Shown: positions 1 to 8,261 of the stretch, piece after piece
Layout: the number at the start of each line of letters is the position of its first letter
Numbering within the stretch: the first letter of the stretch is position 1
Origin: a virus
IMG/VR virus record: IMGVR_UViG_3300020312_000004
Span: 1-29,064 of that record
Length of the DNA: 29,064 nucleotides
Strand: one strand, 5' to 3'
Made by a program: the position numbers and the translations under genes
Notes under the pieces: generated by a model
Seen by the model: the letters and a program-made list of their open reading frames with translations, nothing else
Told to the model about the DNA's origin: nothing
The model's database searches: none

Positions 1-54
1 AACCGCCGACCTTGGCTTTACAAAAGCCCTGCACTACCGCTGTGCTATAGAGGC
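1..54 (-). tRNA. tRNA-Thr (anticodon UGU), 3' part outside window
   Basis: On the minus strand a tRNA 5' end begins at 54: acceptor strand GCCTCTA, TA, D-arm GCAC-AGCGGTA-GTGC, then an anticodon arm whose 7-base loop TTTGTAA carries TGT. The variable AGGTC and the first T-stem bases GGCGG follow before the window ends. The anticodon stem has one G-A mismatch at its outer pair. Anticodon UGU reads ACA threonine codons, which are common in AT-rich phage genes. The 3' acceptor half cannot be checked here. It lies 6 bases downstream of the small gene ending at 61. Confidence 0.85.
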
Positions 55-60
55 TGGTAT

Positions 61-240
61 TTATTGAGTATATACCAATTCGCCATGTTTGAGTGATGTT
101 GTACAGACTCTTAATACATTAAGAAATTCATCAGAGTCATCACACTCTACATTCTTACTATCGCCTTCACTTGAATAGAGATAGAAAGACAATCTGTCAA
201 TGTCAACAACGACTCTTGACACGTATTCATCATCAAACAT
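61..240 (-). CDS. small conserved-looking phage protein, unknown function (59 aa)
   Basis: This ORF of 59 codons starts with ATG at 240, preceded by a strong AGGAGG seven bases upstream. The protein begins MFDDEYVSRVVVD, is acidic, and has no signal peptide or membrane segment. Its start lies inside the last codons of the preceding gene (stop at 233), so the two are translationally coupled. The stop TAA at 61-63 is just before tRNA-Thr. I do not recognise a family. The strong ribosome site and the coupling make it a likely real gene. Confidence 0.7.
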   Translation of the reverse strand: MFDDEYVSRVVVDIDRLSFYLYSSEGDSKNVECDDSDEFLNVLRVCTTSLKHGELVYTQ

Positions 241-382
241 CAGTTTTTTCCTCCTTGGTTAGTTTGGCATGACGCATTTCATCATGTAGATTCTTAAGGG
301 CCTCAATGACTTCAGGAGTTTCTTCCCACTCCCAAGTTTCCTCACGGCCTTTCTTATCAGTTTTTGTGAAAGTCTTCTTCAT
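233..382 (-). CDS. small charged protein, unknown function (49 aa)
   Basis: The ORF runs from ATG at 382 to TGA at 233-235 and encodes 49 residues beginning MKKTFTKTDKKGREE. It is rich in Lys and Glu, with a Trp pair (WEW) and a predicted helical second half. It begins inside the 3' end of the gene ending at 357 and overlaps the next gene start by eight bases. This tail-to-head overlap is typical of the operon. No family is recognised. It could be a small soluble host-takeover or structural accessory protein, but nothing in the sequence decides this. Confidence 0.6.
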   Translation of the reverse strand: MKKTFTKTDKKGREETWEWEETPEVIEALKNLHDEMRHAKLTKEEKTDV

Positions 383-617
383 CTGGCGGAACCTCTATAT
401 CGTGTGTGTAACGTGAATAATCTACATGTGCAGCAATCTCATCAATTGCTTTGTGGAGTTCTCTTATCTCATATGTGTTGGCATCAATACTGATCCTGAC
501 ATCACGTAGACCCTTCTCTAGATTGGTTACTCTCAATTCAACCTTAGAAATGTACTCGGTAAGCACATCAAGGTTATTCAGTAGTAACTCTGATCCAGTC
601 GGTTCATCAGTCATCAT
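357..617 (-). CDS. small coiled-coil protein, unknown function (86 aa)
   Basis: I place the start at ATG 617 because AGGAGG sits just upstream. An in-frame TTG at 644 would add nine residues but would overlap the ribosome site. Residues about 12-70 have heptad-like Leu/Ile/Val spacing (LLLNNLDVLTEYISKVELRV region), so a coiled coil is likely. The C-terminus is acidic (PPDEEDF). The gene follows the oxygenase-like gene ending at 641 by 23 bases and overlaps the next small gene by 26 bases. Function unknown. Confidence 0.7.
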   Translation of the reverse strand: MMTDEPTGSELLLNNLDVLTEYISKVELRVTNLEKGLRDVRISIDANTYEIRELHKAIDEIAAHVDYSRYTHDIEVPPDEEDFHKN

Positions 618-640
618 CTTACCTCCTATAATGGGTTTTG

Positions 641-1180
641 TCAACTTGGATAATCCATATAGACCATCCCTGAGATCGTACTGCCTGACTCATCCGCACA
701 GAATACAGCGTGCATTAGGAAAGCAGGGAAAATAATGATACTCCCTGGCTCCAGATCAGGTTTATAATCCAATGGCAGTTGTGGTATATATCCTATTTGA
801 TTCTGGATCCCTATTATAGATGGGTTCTGAAAGGATGTCTTTGAATTTCTCTTTTCGTAAATTATAATACCCCACTGAGTTTTGGGATGTATATGTATAT
901 CTTGATAATCGCCAGGTCTATAATAATTTCTCCAGAAATCTCCTAATCTAGGATTATCTCCCATCAATCCTTCTGGTTCTAAATTTCTAGTGACAATCTC
1001 CTCAAGATGGCTCTTTGTCCAGTTATTAATCTCTACTTTCTTAGTGAATGTCTTATTATGAGAATAAAATCTAATGTCACTATCAACAGGATTAAGAAAA
1101 TCCTCTTCATCCCAAGGATCAAGAAGACTTAAATCAAATTTGTCCTCAAAAATAGGAATGGCAAAGATGTCTTTTCTCAT
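641..1180 (-). CDS. 2OG-Fe(II) oxygenase-like protein (179 aa)
   Basis: The protein resembles the phage 2-oxoglutarate/Fe(II) dioxygenase family (2OG-FeII_Oxy_5 type), double-stranded beta-helix enzymes that hydroxylate unknown substrates. Visible motif: YYRPGDYQDIHIHP, with H96 and H98 as the proximal metal ligands, then IIIFPAFLMHAV with H157 as the distal one. The usual Arg that binds the 2OG carboxylate after the distal His (an ERISxSFN-type motif) is not present; this position reads SGSTISGMVY. It may therefore use another residue or be inactive. The gene overlaps the next oxygenase-like gene upstream by an ATGA. Its PGD is encoded by CCTGGCGAT, one copy of a recurrent word. Confidence 0.75.
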   Translation of the reverse strand: MRKDIFAIPIFEDKFDLSLLDPWDEEDFLNPVDSDIRFYSHNKTFTKKVEINNWTKSHLEEIVTRNLEPEGLMGDNPRLGDFWRNYYRPGDYQDIHIHPKTQWGIIIYEKRNSKTSFQNPSIIGIQNQIGYIPQLPLDYKPDLEPGSIIIFPAFLMHAVFCADESGSTISGMVYMDYPS

Positions 1181-1791
1181 GTTTTAATATCATAAATGTT
1201 AAAACTCATTGTAATCCTCTCAACATCACTCTTAAAAGGATATACAGTATGTTTTAAAGTATTAGGAAAAAGGAATATATCACCAGTTTTAGGAATAACC
1301 TTATGAGTGCCAGAACACCAGAACCCAGATGAACCTTCTATAAACTCTAACTGTCCAGCACAAGGCATATTACTAGCAACAGGTTCTTCTGCTGCAATTT
1401 CCTCTGGTATATCAATCATTACAACAGAACTAAGATCTCCTGTATGAACATGTACAGGATTGAACTCATTCTTATGTTGGAAATTGATCCAAGGGCCTCT
1501 ACCATAATGATATGTAAGTTCTTTTATAGTAGTATCGCCTGGATTGATGGAATGTTTTTCCCACCTATCCATAATAGATTCCATATAAGAAAAAACGTGA
1601 GGATACATGAAGTTATTAAACTTCTCAGAATCTCCCACGATCTTAAATTGTTCTTGAATGTTACCAGCTAAACTATCACCAACATTCTGACCATGTTCCC
1701 TCGAAGATTCGGCTAAATCTTTCAAGTATTCAAGGTGTTCATTAGTTATAGTTTCTTGATAGATTAAAGGGCCGAATGGTTGAAGGATCAT
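1177..1791 (-). CDS. 2OG-Fe(II) oxygenase-like protein (204 aa)
   Basis: A second oxygenase-like protein, directly upstream of the first and overlapping it by four bases. It has the fuller motif set: FNPVHVHTGDLSSVV with H114, H116 and D119 as ligand candidates, GDIFLFPNTLKHTV with H181, and ERITMSFN with R192 as the 2OG-binding Arg. Length and order match the phage family. The substrate is unknown; in T4-like phages such proteins are proposed to modify nucleic acids or proteins, but this is not shown. A PGD at about residues 84-86 is encoded by CCAGGCGAT. Start ATG overlaps the TGA of the small upstream gene. Confidence 0.8.
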   Translation of the reverse strand: MILQPFGPLIYQETITNEHLEYLKDLAESSREHGQNVGDSLAGNIQEQFKIVGDSEKFNNFMYPHVFSYMESIMDRWEKHSINPGDTTIKELTYHYGRGPWINFQHKNEFNPVHVHTGDLSSVVMIDIPEEIAAEEPVASNMPCAGQLEFIEGSSGFWCSGTHKVIPKTGDIFLFPNTLKHTVYPFKSDVERITMSFNIYDIKT

Positions 1792-1949
1792 GCTTCATTT
1801 CTAATTTGTCTTTCCAGTTCTACCTTTAAGGACATTAGATGGCCTTGAAGATAGTGTTCGTATTCATTACCTTCAATCATTTTACTGATATAGTTCACAT
1901 ATGTCAAGGAGTCTCTTAACGGAGACTCAGGTGTTATTATTACTTCCAT
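1788..1949 (-). CDS. small protein, unknown function (53 aa)
   Basis: An ORF of 53 codons begins at ATG 1949, overlapping the TAA of the large virion gene in a TAATG junction, and ends in an ATGA with the next oxygenase-like gene. The protein starts MEVIITPESPLRDS and is predicted mostly helical (YVNYISKMIEGNEYEHYLQG). Perfect coupling on both sides supports a real gene. No family recognised. Its position between a virion protein and an oxygenase does not fix a role. Confidence 0.7.
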   Translation of the reverse strand: MEVIITPESPLRDSLTYVNYISKMIEGNEYEHYLQGHLMSLKVELERQIRNEA

Positions 1950-3571
1950 TAGGTTATCTCAGTCCAATCAAAGTTATCTATACTCTCTGCTCTATCCTTA
2001 AGACTCTTCCTATCTTGATTTAAGTAACCAATTCCCTGCATATATCCCCAAGCCTGAGTCTCCTCACTATTTCTTAGATCTCTTAGACTTGCAGCACCAT
2101 TGATATAATGGTTGATCTTTGGTGTACTTGCAGCAATCTGAGCATTCATCTCTGCCTCAGCAGTAGCAATAGCAGCATCATAAGTACCACAATCGCCTGG
2201 AATACCACCTGAAGGTGGAGTATTTTCATACGTTAAAGTTGCATTAGCAGTACCACCAACACCAATAATAATTTGATGTCCCTCTGCAGCATATACTGGT
2301 TGAACTGCACCACCACCTCCACTGAACGGTAGATATGATGGCCAATTAGTAGTACCAGTCCAATACTCTACTTTCCATGCCCCTACTGCTGGTTCAGGTT
2401 CTTCTCTAACCTGACTCCATGAGGCAACAATATCAGGATCCTTATTATTAATTAGTTCTAATCTATGTCCTTTACCAATTTGAGCTCCCTTAGCAATACC
2501 AATCTCCACAGGATCTATTGGATTCTTACTAGAATCAAATTCAATATCACCAAGTTCAGGAGGTCTAATAACAAGGAATGAACTACTAAGTCCTGCCTGA
2601 CTAGGTGTTTTATCTAACTCAGCAAAATAACATGTGGAAACAATACCAACAGCAAAAGCATGTCCTGTTGTTGCAGCAATACTTGCGGTTACTGCATTAC
2701 TTAATATTGCATAGTCAAGAACAACCTGAATTCCAGTAGTAATACCAGATGGATCAACATAAGTTATAATACCAACGGCAGTACCAAATCCTGTTATTGT
2801 AGTATTAGGTGCAATAATACCATCTCCACTCTTATCTAATGCTCCATAAACTCTATCACCAACACTAAACGAAGTTAATATTCCAAGTTTACCATCATCA
2901 TATAATTTATTATCAGCAGCAGTACAGAAACCAGTGACAGTATAAGTTACAGGGTCATAGGAAGTAGTACCAAGTCCAACTACAGTTGGTGTATTTCCTG
3001 ATGGGAAAATAAGAGCATTATCTAATGAATCAGTTATATAATCTCCCGTTCCAATACCAGCAACTACACCCGTAGTAAATCCCGTAAGTGTCTCTGCATC
3101 TTCATCTAAAATAATTAATGAAGCACTACCTACATTAGCATCCGCTTTATCAATAGTATCTACAACATTAGCTCCATACTCCCTATTCTTAGGGTATTTC
3201 CAGTACTTTGCACCATAATATCCTATATCTGTATAAGTATCAGGATCTTTTGCACATTCCCATATTTGAATGTCCTGACTGCCACTATTCCACCTTCTTA
3301 TTCTCTTCTCTTCCTTGAGAACCCACTTCAGATCACTACGACAACCATGTGAAATCCTATTATGATAAGCAGTTTCTACTGCCTTAATCTTAGTATTAAT
3401 GGGCGCAATCAAAGGTGGGATCTTATCATCCAACTTATTGATTAACTCGTCATAGTCATCAATTATAGCATCAACAAGAGTCAATTGTTCTGTCAGTTGG
3501 GCAACTTGATCAGCCTTTTGTTCTCGTTGATCCCTTAGTTTTTTAGCAATTTTTGCAGGATCAGCAGCCAT
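1949..3571 (-). CDS. virion structural protein, baseplate/fibre-associated type (540 aa)
   Basis: The N-terminal 75 residues are charged and heptad-like (LRDQREQKADQVAQLTEQL), so a coiled-coil oligomerisation stem is likely. The middle (about 140-320) is rich in Gly, Thr, Val and Ile with short beta-like repeats (VVGLGTTSYDP, TVTGFCTA). The C-terminal part includes a Gly-rich loop (PFSGGGG) and a helical end (AEMNAQIAAST). This is the composition of long phage fibre or baseplate-attached proteins, and the gene ends the structural cluster. There is no enzymatic motif. A PGD near residue 458 is encoded by the recurrent CCAGGCGAT word. A candidate late promoter lies 24 bases upstream of the ATG. 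The exact structural role is inferred. Confidence 0.6.
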   Translation of the reverse strand: MAADPAKIAKKLRDQREQKADQVAQLTEQLTLVDAIIDDYDELINKLDDKIPPLIAPINTKIKAVETAYHNRISHGCRSDLKWVLKEEKRIRRWNSGSQDIQIWECAKDPDTYTDIGYYGAKYWKYPKNREYGANVVDTIDKADANVGSASLIILDEDAETLTGFTTGVVAGIGTGDYITDSLDNALIFPSGNTPTVVGLGTTSYDPVTYTVTGFCTAADNKLYDDGKLGILTSFSVGDRVYGALDKSGDGIIAPNTTITGFGTAVGIITYVDPSGITTGIQVVLDYAILSNAVTASIAATTGHAFAVGIVSTCYFAELDKTPSQAGLSSSFLVIRPPELGDIEFDSSKNPIDPVEIGIAKGAQIGKGHRLELINNKDPDIVASWSQVREEPEPAVGAWKVEYWTGTTNWPSYLPFSGGGGAVQPVYAAEGHQIIIGVGGTANATLTYENTPPSGGIPGDCGTYDAAIATAEAEMNAQIAASTPKINHYINGAASLRDLRNSEETQAWGYMQGIGYLNQDRKSLKDRAESIDNFDWTEIT

Positions 3572-3594
3572 TAGTTCACGCAGGTCTCCATTCG

Positions 3595-3602
3595 TATTTA
3601 TT
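3595..3602 (-). promoter_or_regulatory. candidate T4-type late promoter (AATAAATA)
   Basis: On the minus strand TAAATAAATA sits in the only gap (26 bases) between the oxygenase-like gene ending at 3598 and the virion gene starting at 3571. T4 late promoters consist of a single TATAAATA -10 element read by gp55/gp33-directed polymerase; this copy has one mismatch. The distance to the ATG, about 24 bases, is compatible with a short leader. The motif overlaps the stop codon of the upstream gene. Confidence 0.45.
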
Positions 3603-4275
3603 TACCTAATTCCAGCCATTGTGATGGATGGGTTGATGCTTGACAATAATCAAAATGATCTTTCTTCAAAGTTATTCTAATATCGCCTGGAATAACTATT
3701 CTCTCATTCTTTCTAATAGCAATCTGTTGAGTAGAATGTATAGTCTTACTAGGAAATATAACAACTGTTCCTTCTTTAGGAGTAATAGTATAATTATCGC
3801 AATTATATCCATTAAATCCAGTTATAAGATTTCTCTGCTTTGATGGTTCAAATAATCCACCAACAGATTCATTCCTATTATCATTCTGTGTTATACACAA
3901 TTTATCAGAACTCTCATCAGTTTTAACATAATAAACGAAACTTAGATTAGCCTCATTATGATTGTGTGGTTTTAATTGTGGAGTACCACTATAGTGGCAT
4001 CCAGACCAAGCCTTAATAACATGGTAACTAAGTTTAGTATAATCTACATTTAATACCTTAAAGTATTCATCAATATGGCACTTTAATTCATTAAAGAAGA
4101 CTTGATAATATGGATTCTTGTGGAGAAATATTTTGCCAGAGAACTCTGGACTCTCGTTACTATATCCATCAAACCAATAAGACTTTAAAGATTCTAAATT
4201 CTCTCTCTTAAGATCCTCATGGCACTCCACATCTCCTTGGTAAACTACCAAAGGAAATAGTTTGTGTACCTTCAT
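3598..4275 (-). CDS. 2OG-Fe(II) oxygenase-like protein (225 aa)
   Basis: A third oxygenase-like protein, set within the virion block. Motifs: KPHNHNEANLSFVYYV with H104 and H106, GTVVIFPSKTIHS with H180, and NERIVIPGDIRITL with R192 for 2OG. The sequence begins KVHKLFPLVVYQGD, the usual N-terminus (phxLFPtPvy) of the phage family. It overlaps the upstream structural gene by an ATGA. The PGDI after R192 is encoded by CCAGGCGATATT, again the recurrent word. Its position between baseplate genes suggests late expression, which is unusual if it acts on nucleotides; modification of a virion protein is possible but only inferred. Confidence 0.8.
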   Translation of the reverse strand: MKVHKLFPLVVYQGDVECHEDLKRENLESLKSYWFDGYSNESPEFSGKIFLHKNPYYQVFFNELKCHIDEYFKVLNVDYTKLSYHVIKAWSGCHYSGTPQLKPHNHNEANLSFVYYVKTDESSDKLCITQNDNRNESVGGLFEPSKQRNLITGFNGYNCDNYTITPKEGTVVIFPSKTIHSTQQIAIRKNERIVIPGDIRITLKKDHFDYCQASTHPSQWLELGK

Positions 4276-5144
4276 AAACCATTGATATTATATTCTTTAT
4301 TATCGCCTGGATAGTCCTTCGGTGTCAAGCCTTCGTATTCAACTGTTAACTCTTCACCCATTCTATTTGCCCATATATGATAGAAACAATTAATTGGTTT
4401 ATCGTCTGCTTCTTTCACAACTACTTTTTCCTCATCAATTTCCATAACATTTAAATGGAAATGTCTGTCACCAATAGGTTGTAATTGTACAGTAATACTA
4501 TCATAATCAATCAATCCTTTCCAATAATCAGGCAATTCAATAGTATTATTATCTTTCAGAATACCACGAATATAAACTGCTGATTCTGGACCTTCTGGAC
4601 ATACATGTCTTATTCTATGACCAGCCTTAGTAGGATGAGGAATATCAAATCCTTTCTTAGATGCAATCCTAGCACTTAACATTGTAATGGTAGGACTACT
4701 AATTGTACCAGCAACTTTAAGTGCGCCAGCAATAGTTACTAATCCAGCAACATTAACATTAGCATTAAACTGTGACTTTGCATTACCTAAATTTAAAGCA
4801 TTCTTGATATTAATACCAGAGGTCTGACTAAGTGCATTTCTAATCGTAGCACCAAATTTAGTACATAAACCAGTGAAATTACTAACAGCAATAACATTGA
4901 CAATACCGTGGAAATTAGCAATACCATCACATCTAAGTGATAATGGTGCTCCAATACCAATAGGAGGACCAATCATTACTGTAGCAGTGGGAATTCCTGG
5001 CGATACTGCCATACCAAAGTAGACAGGTCCATTAGCAACTAATGTGCCTGGAAAAATCTTAGACGTTGCACTTAAGAACGACATATCCAACGCACCGATG
5101 ACACACTTGTCACCAATCGTTGCAATAGGCGTTTGCATTCCCAT
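4272..5144 (-). CDS. virion protein, spike/fibre-like (290 aa)
   Basis: Residues 1-95 are Gly/Pro/Ile-rich with short turns (IATIGDKCVIGALD, PIGIGAPLS), a pattern seen in spike-tip and PAAR-like folds, though no PAAR motif is clear. Residues 100-155 show beta-repeat composition (NVAGLVTIAGALKVAG), as in triple-stranded fibres. The C-terminal domain, from KKGFDIPHPTKAGHRIRHVC through CPEGPESAVYIRG, matches a module I associate with cyanophage tail-fibre and structural proteins. The gene lies two bases below its upstream neighbour and overlaps the oxygenase-like gene by ATGA. PGD near the C-terminus uses CCAGGCGAT. Role is inferred from composition and position. Confidence 0.6.
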   Translation of the reverse strand: MGMQTPIATIGDKCVIGALDMSFLSATSKIFPGTLVANGPVYFGMAVSPGIPTATVMIGPPIGIGAPLSLRCDGIANFHGIVNVIAVSNFTGLCTKFGATIRNALSQTSGINIKNALNLGNAKSQFNANVNVAGLVTIAGALKVAGTISSPTITMLSARIASKKGFDIPHPTKAGHRIRHVCPEGPESAVYIRGILKDNNTIELPDYWKGLIDYDSITVQLQPIGDRHFHLNVMEIDEEKVVVKEADDKPINCFYHIWANRMGEELTVEYEGLTPKDYPGDNKEYNINGL

Positions 5145-5146
5145 GA

Positions 5147-5716
5147 TTAGAAATCCAAGAATTGTTTAACAGCATTCAATCCACCCATGAGTTTACCATA
5201 GAAGGATGCCTTATATAAGTCGGTCATCTGTGTTAATTCATTAGTAATACCAGCAGTACTCTGAACGAATTGACCTGATAATTTTAAATCTTTACTTGCA
5301 AGAACACTGGTCATTTCACCATTGATTTTACAAATGGCTGCCCTTATCTCTACATGTTTACCTGAAGTAATTACACATTCACCATCGTCTGCGGTTGCTT
5401 CTATGGTAATGTTTCTACCTTTCAGGTGAAGATCACCAAATACTGCCTCAATATAGATGTCACCATTCTCTGCCTTAATTATCTTAGCAGGTTCATTCTC
5501 CTTACATTTAAAACCAGAGAGATCTAATGATGTCTTGTTAGTAGTTAAACGAGACAAACCATCCTTATAGAAACCAAGACCTTGGGCATTATCAGTAACC
5601 ATTACCCAGTCTGTTGTTCTACCCTTATCAGCACCTTTCTCAAGTTTAATACCTGTAGATAATCTATACCCAGGCTTCTGTTCGAAATAATATTTCTTTT
5701 GTTGTTTTTCTGCCAT
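5147..5716 (-). CDS. virion protein, beta-helix-like, downstream of gp5 (189 aa)
   Basis: The protein is short and beta-rich. From about residue 60 to 145 it has alternating hydrophobic strands with Gly/Asp turns (ENGDIYIEAVFGDLHLKGRN, ITIEATADDGECVI), similar to the triple-stranded beta-helix of phage spikes such as the C-terminal gp5 needle. The C-terminus is helical. It follows gp5 directly (four-base gap). Because the gp5-like protein here carries no obvious long beta-helix of its own, this protein could supply part of the needle or a chaperone to it. That is an inference from composition and context only. Confidence 0.5.
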   Translation of the reverse strand: MAEKQQKKYYFEQKPGYRLSTGIKLEKGADKGRTTDWVMVTDNAQGLGFYKDGLSRLTTNKTSLDLSGFKCKENEPAKIIKAENGDIYIEAVFGDLHLKGRNITIEATADDGECVITSGKHVEIRAAICKINGEMTSVLASKDLKLSGQFVQSTAGITNELTQMTDLYKASFYGKLMGGLNAVKQFLDF

Positions 5717-5720
5717 TATT

Positions 5721-8261
5721 TTATACTAAGGGTTTGCCAGGGCAATCGACCTTGTTAACGATGAGATACTGAGTGGTCGTTGTATCAATTCCTGCAACTG
5801 TATTAGAAGCGTCAGGATCGTAAGCAATGACTGGATATAATGCAGCACCTCTACCTGTGCTGGTATTTATTCTCAAATCTGGAATCGTATTAAACTTGTC
5901 CTTACAGACTACGTTTTTAACACCAACAACTTGTCCTGCAGGAGTAAGAATGAGATCGAAAGTACAATCACCATAAGTACCCTTATCTCCTGATGTGTAA
6001 CCATATCCAGGCCTATCAACATGGACAGTCGTAACAATACCAACGGGAGTACTACTAATACCACCAACAGATCTAGTAGTAAAGTTAAAAGTACTTGTAT
6101 CTGCAATACCAGCAAACTGGTTTCCAGCCAAATCAGTGAAGGCACACTGATCGATACCTATAAAGTATTCGGTATCATATTCTAAATCTTCTTTTGGATT
6201 AATAACAACAGTCTTTTGATTACTAAATGAAACCTGTGATCTATCAGTTACTTCAATCTCAGCAAACTTAGCATTAGTATCCAATTCAGTAATAGTAATC
6301 TTACCACAATCAGCAAGAACTTCCTCACTAAACTCAATAGTAATATTAATCGTAGTGTCTATACCAACTGCATTATCTCTTGGAGTAGTGACTACAAATA
6401 CTGGTGGAGTAGTATCGGGTACAGTAGTACCAGTATCAACATCTGTTGGAGTGCCTGGAAGATAAACCGATCCTTGGCAATATCCACCACCTTTATCTCG
6501 TAATACTATCCTATTAACAGTACCATCATCATCTATAAATGCCTCTGCATCTGCACCACCACCATGATTTGTCTTATCAATAATAGAGACAGCAGGGGCC
6601 TCTTGATATCCTCTACCACCATCAATAATTTCAACTGATAAGATACTACCATCCTGCGCTACAACAGCATACGCACTTGCTTTTTTACTAATGGTAGATA
6701 TTCCAACCAGTTCTACCTTCGGTGGTATGCAACGTGGATAAGTGAATCCATAAGGAGTGGGTCCAATATCATCCTGATCTTGGGGATTATCTCGTTTATT
6801 ATTGCATCGAGTAAATCCTAAGTAATTTCCACCCAATAATGTCAAGAAATCTAATTTACCATGTCCTGCTGAAGCAAGATCATTAAGAGTTACTGCACCA
6901 CCTGACCCACCAAGTAAACTATCACTAATAGAGATATTATTAACAAAGTTAGCAAGATTATCAGCTGGTTTTTCACTAAGTCCCCAACCAGAAGACCAAT
7001 CAGTAGACTTCTTACAACTTAAGCTATCACAATCAAGGAAACTTATAAGTTGATTCATCAAACCTGATACTGACTTCAACGCACCAGCAACAGATCCTAA
7101 CGCACCAGTTAACCAACTCAATCCATCCATTACTGGTTTCAATAATTTCTCAAGAGAATTGATAAGGGCAGATATCATTGCTGCAGCTGCTTGTTCTGCT
7201 GCACAAATAGGTGCTGCGATAGTTTTACCAATTAGATCCCTAAGAAAATTACCAATAAAATCACCCATCTCTATACCAAGTTTCTCAAAGATACAGAAGA
7301 TTATATCCATAATCTTTGAAAAAGCATTAGAGATTGGCTGAACCTGTGGATCAGGAACGATTAGTCCAACAAAGTCTCTAAATCTCTTACCAAGCATCTT
7401 CAAAAGTTTGTTTCGAAGATTCTTCATAATCTTCTTAATCGCACCCATGATAATGAGTTTCGTCTTGCGGATTATTCTCTTGATATCTTCAATAGCATTA
7501 TTGACAGAATCAATGTATTTCCCTAAAAATGACGTTAAACTATTAACAGTGGCGATAAAACTTCTAATGGCATTTGTAATCTCACTTAAAGTATTATTCT
7601 CACAACCATTAGGTTTGGTAACAGTAGTTCCTCCACGAGCAAATTGAGTATCTGCATCACTCTCTGGAAATATTTGATCCGTATTATTCATCGGATCTTG
7701 AGAAGATACAGAATTACCACTATTGGCTTCTGGAGTACCTAAATTCTGATTTTGTAATGGTGCAGAACTACTTGCACCTTGTTCCATTCCTGGCTGTAAA
7801 TCCACGCCAGGATAAGGTCTATAGTTAGAACTACCTTCAACTTCAGCAACATTACCAGATATCTGACTAATAGCAGAAGGAGCTCTGTATAGAGATCCAA
7901 ATATTACTGGTTGTTGTGCTTCATCACCATCCATGAAAAACCCAAAGACAGTCTCACCTCCAACAAGTTGAAGTGACTGTCCAAGAGCTCCATGTGCTGA
8001 TCCTCCAGAAGCAGGCGTCATTACATGAGCCCAAGGAAGATCCTTATCTGGTAATTCTGTGCCTGAGAAAGGGTGATAACCAATTATTCTAACTTTTGCT
8101 CTATAGGCCCAACTGAATTCGGCTTCAGCTGGTGTATCAAATAATTTGATTTCAGTCTTAGAATCTCTCCAGACACTAGGATGTGCAACTTGTCCGATCC
8201 ACCAAACAAATTGATCTTTACCTAAGAATTGTGATTTAATTAATGAATCGGTTGCTGACAT
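5721..8261 (-). CDS. 5: gp5-like baseplate hub/spike protein (846 aa)
   Basis: Residues about 15-130 form the OB-fold region of T4 gp5 (FVWWIGQVAH, RAKVRIIGYHPFSGTELPD, DLPWAHVMTPASGG, GETVFGFFMDGDEAQQPVIFGSLY), which joins the gp27 hub to the spike. The T4 lysozyme domain that normally follows is missing: residues 220-410 are instead helical and hydrophobic (NAIEDIKRIIRKTKLIIMGA). Residues 535-605 contain GxGY-type beta motifs (IIDGGRGY, KGGGYCQGS), and residues 619-730 an Ig-like domain of the bacterial Big_5 type (TPPVFVVTTPRDNAVGIDTT). It lies with the gp27-like gene, as hub and spike genes often do. The length, about 270 residues more than T4 gp5, comes from the middle and C-terminal insertions. 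Confidence 0.75.
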   Translation of the reverse strand: MSATDSLIKSQFLGKDQFVWWIGQVAHPSVWRDSKTEIKLFDTPAEAEFSWAYRAKVRIIGYHPFSGTELPDKDLPWAHVMTPASGGSAHGALGQSLQLVGGETVFGFFMDGDEAQQPVIFGSLYRAPSAISQISGNVAEVEGSSNYRPYPGVDLQPGMEQGASSSAPLQNQNLGTPEANSGNSVSSQDPMNNTDQIFPESDADTQFARGGTTVTKPNGCENNTLSEITNAIRSFIATVNSLTSFLGKYIDSVNNAIEDIKRIIRKTKLIIMGAIKKIMKNLRNKLLKMLGKRFRDFVGLIVPDPQVQPISNAFSKIMDIIFCIFEKLGIEMGDFIGNFLRDLIGKTIAAPICAAEQAAAAMISALINSLEKLLKPVMDGLSWLTGALGSVAGALKSVSGLMNQLISFLDCDSLSCKKSTDWSSGWGLSEKPADNLANFVNNISISDSLLGGSGGAVTLNDLASAGHGKLDFLTLLGGNYLGFTRCNNKRDNPQDQDDIGPTPYGFTYPRCIPPKVELVGISTISKKASAYAVVAQDGSILSVEIIDGGRGYQEAPAVSIIDKTNHGGGADAEAFIDDDGTVNRIVLRDKGGGYCQGSVYLPGTPTDVDTGTTVPDTTPPVFVVTTPRDNAVGIDTTINITIEFSEEVLADCGKITITELDTNAKFAEIEVTDRSQVSFSNQKTVVINPKEDLEYDTEYFIGIDQCAFTDLAGNQFAGIADTSTFNFTTRSVGGISSTPVGIVTTVHVDRPGYGYTSGDKGTYGDCTFDLILTPAGQVVGVKNVVCKDKFNTIPDLRINTSTGRGAALYPVIAYDPDASNTVAGIDTTTTQYLIVNKVDCPGKPLV

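Noticed and set aside
58-65. AATAAATA just before tRNA-Thr
   Set aside because: It is only a few bases before the tRNA 5' end, so a transcript starting there would begin within the tRNA.
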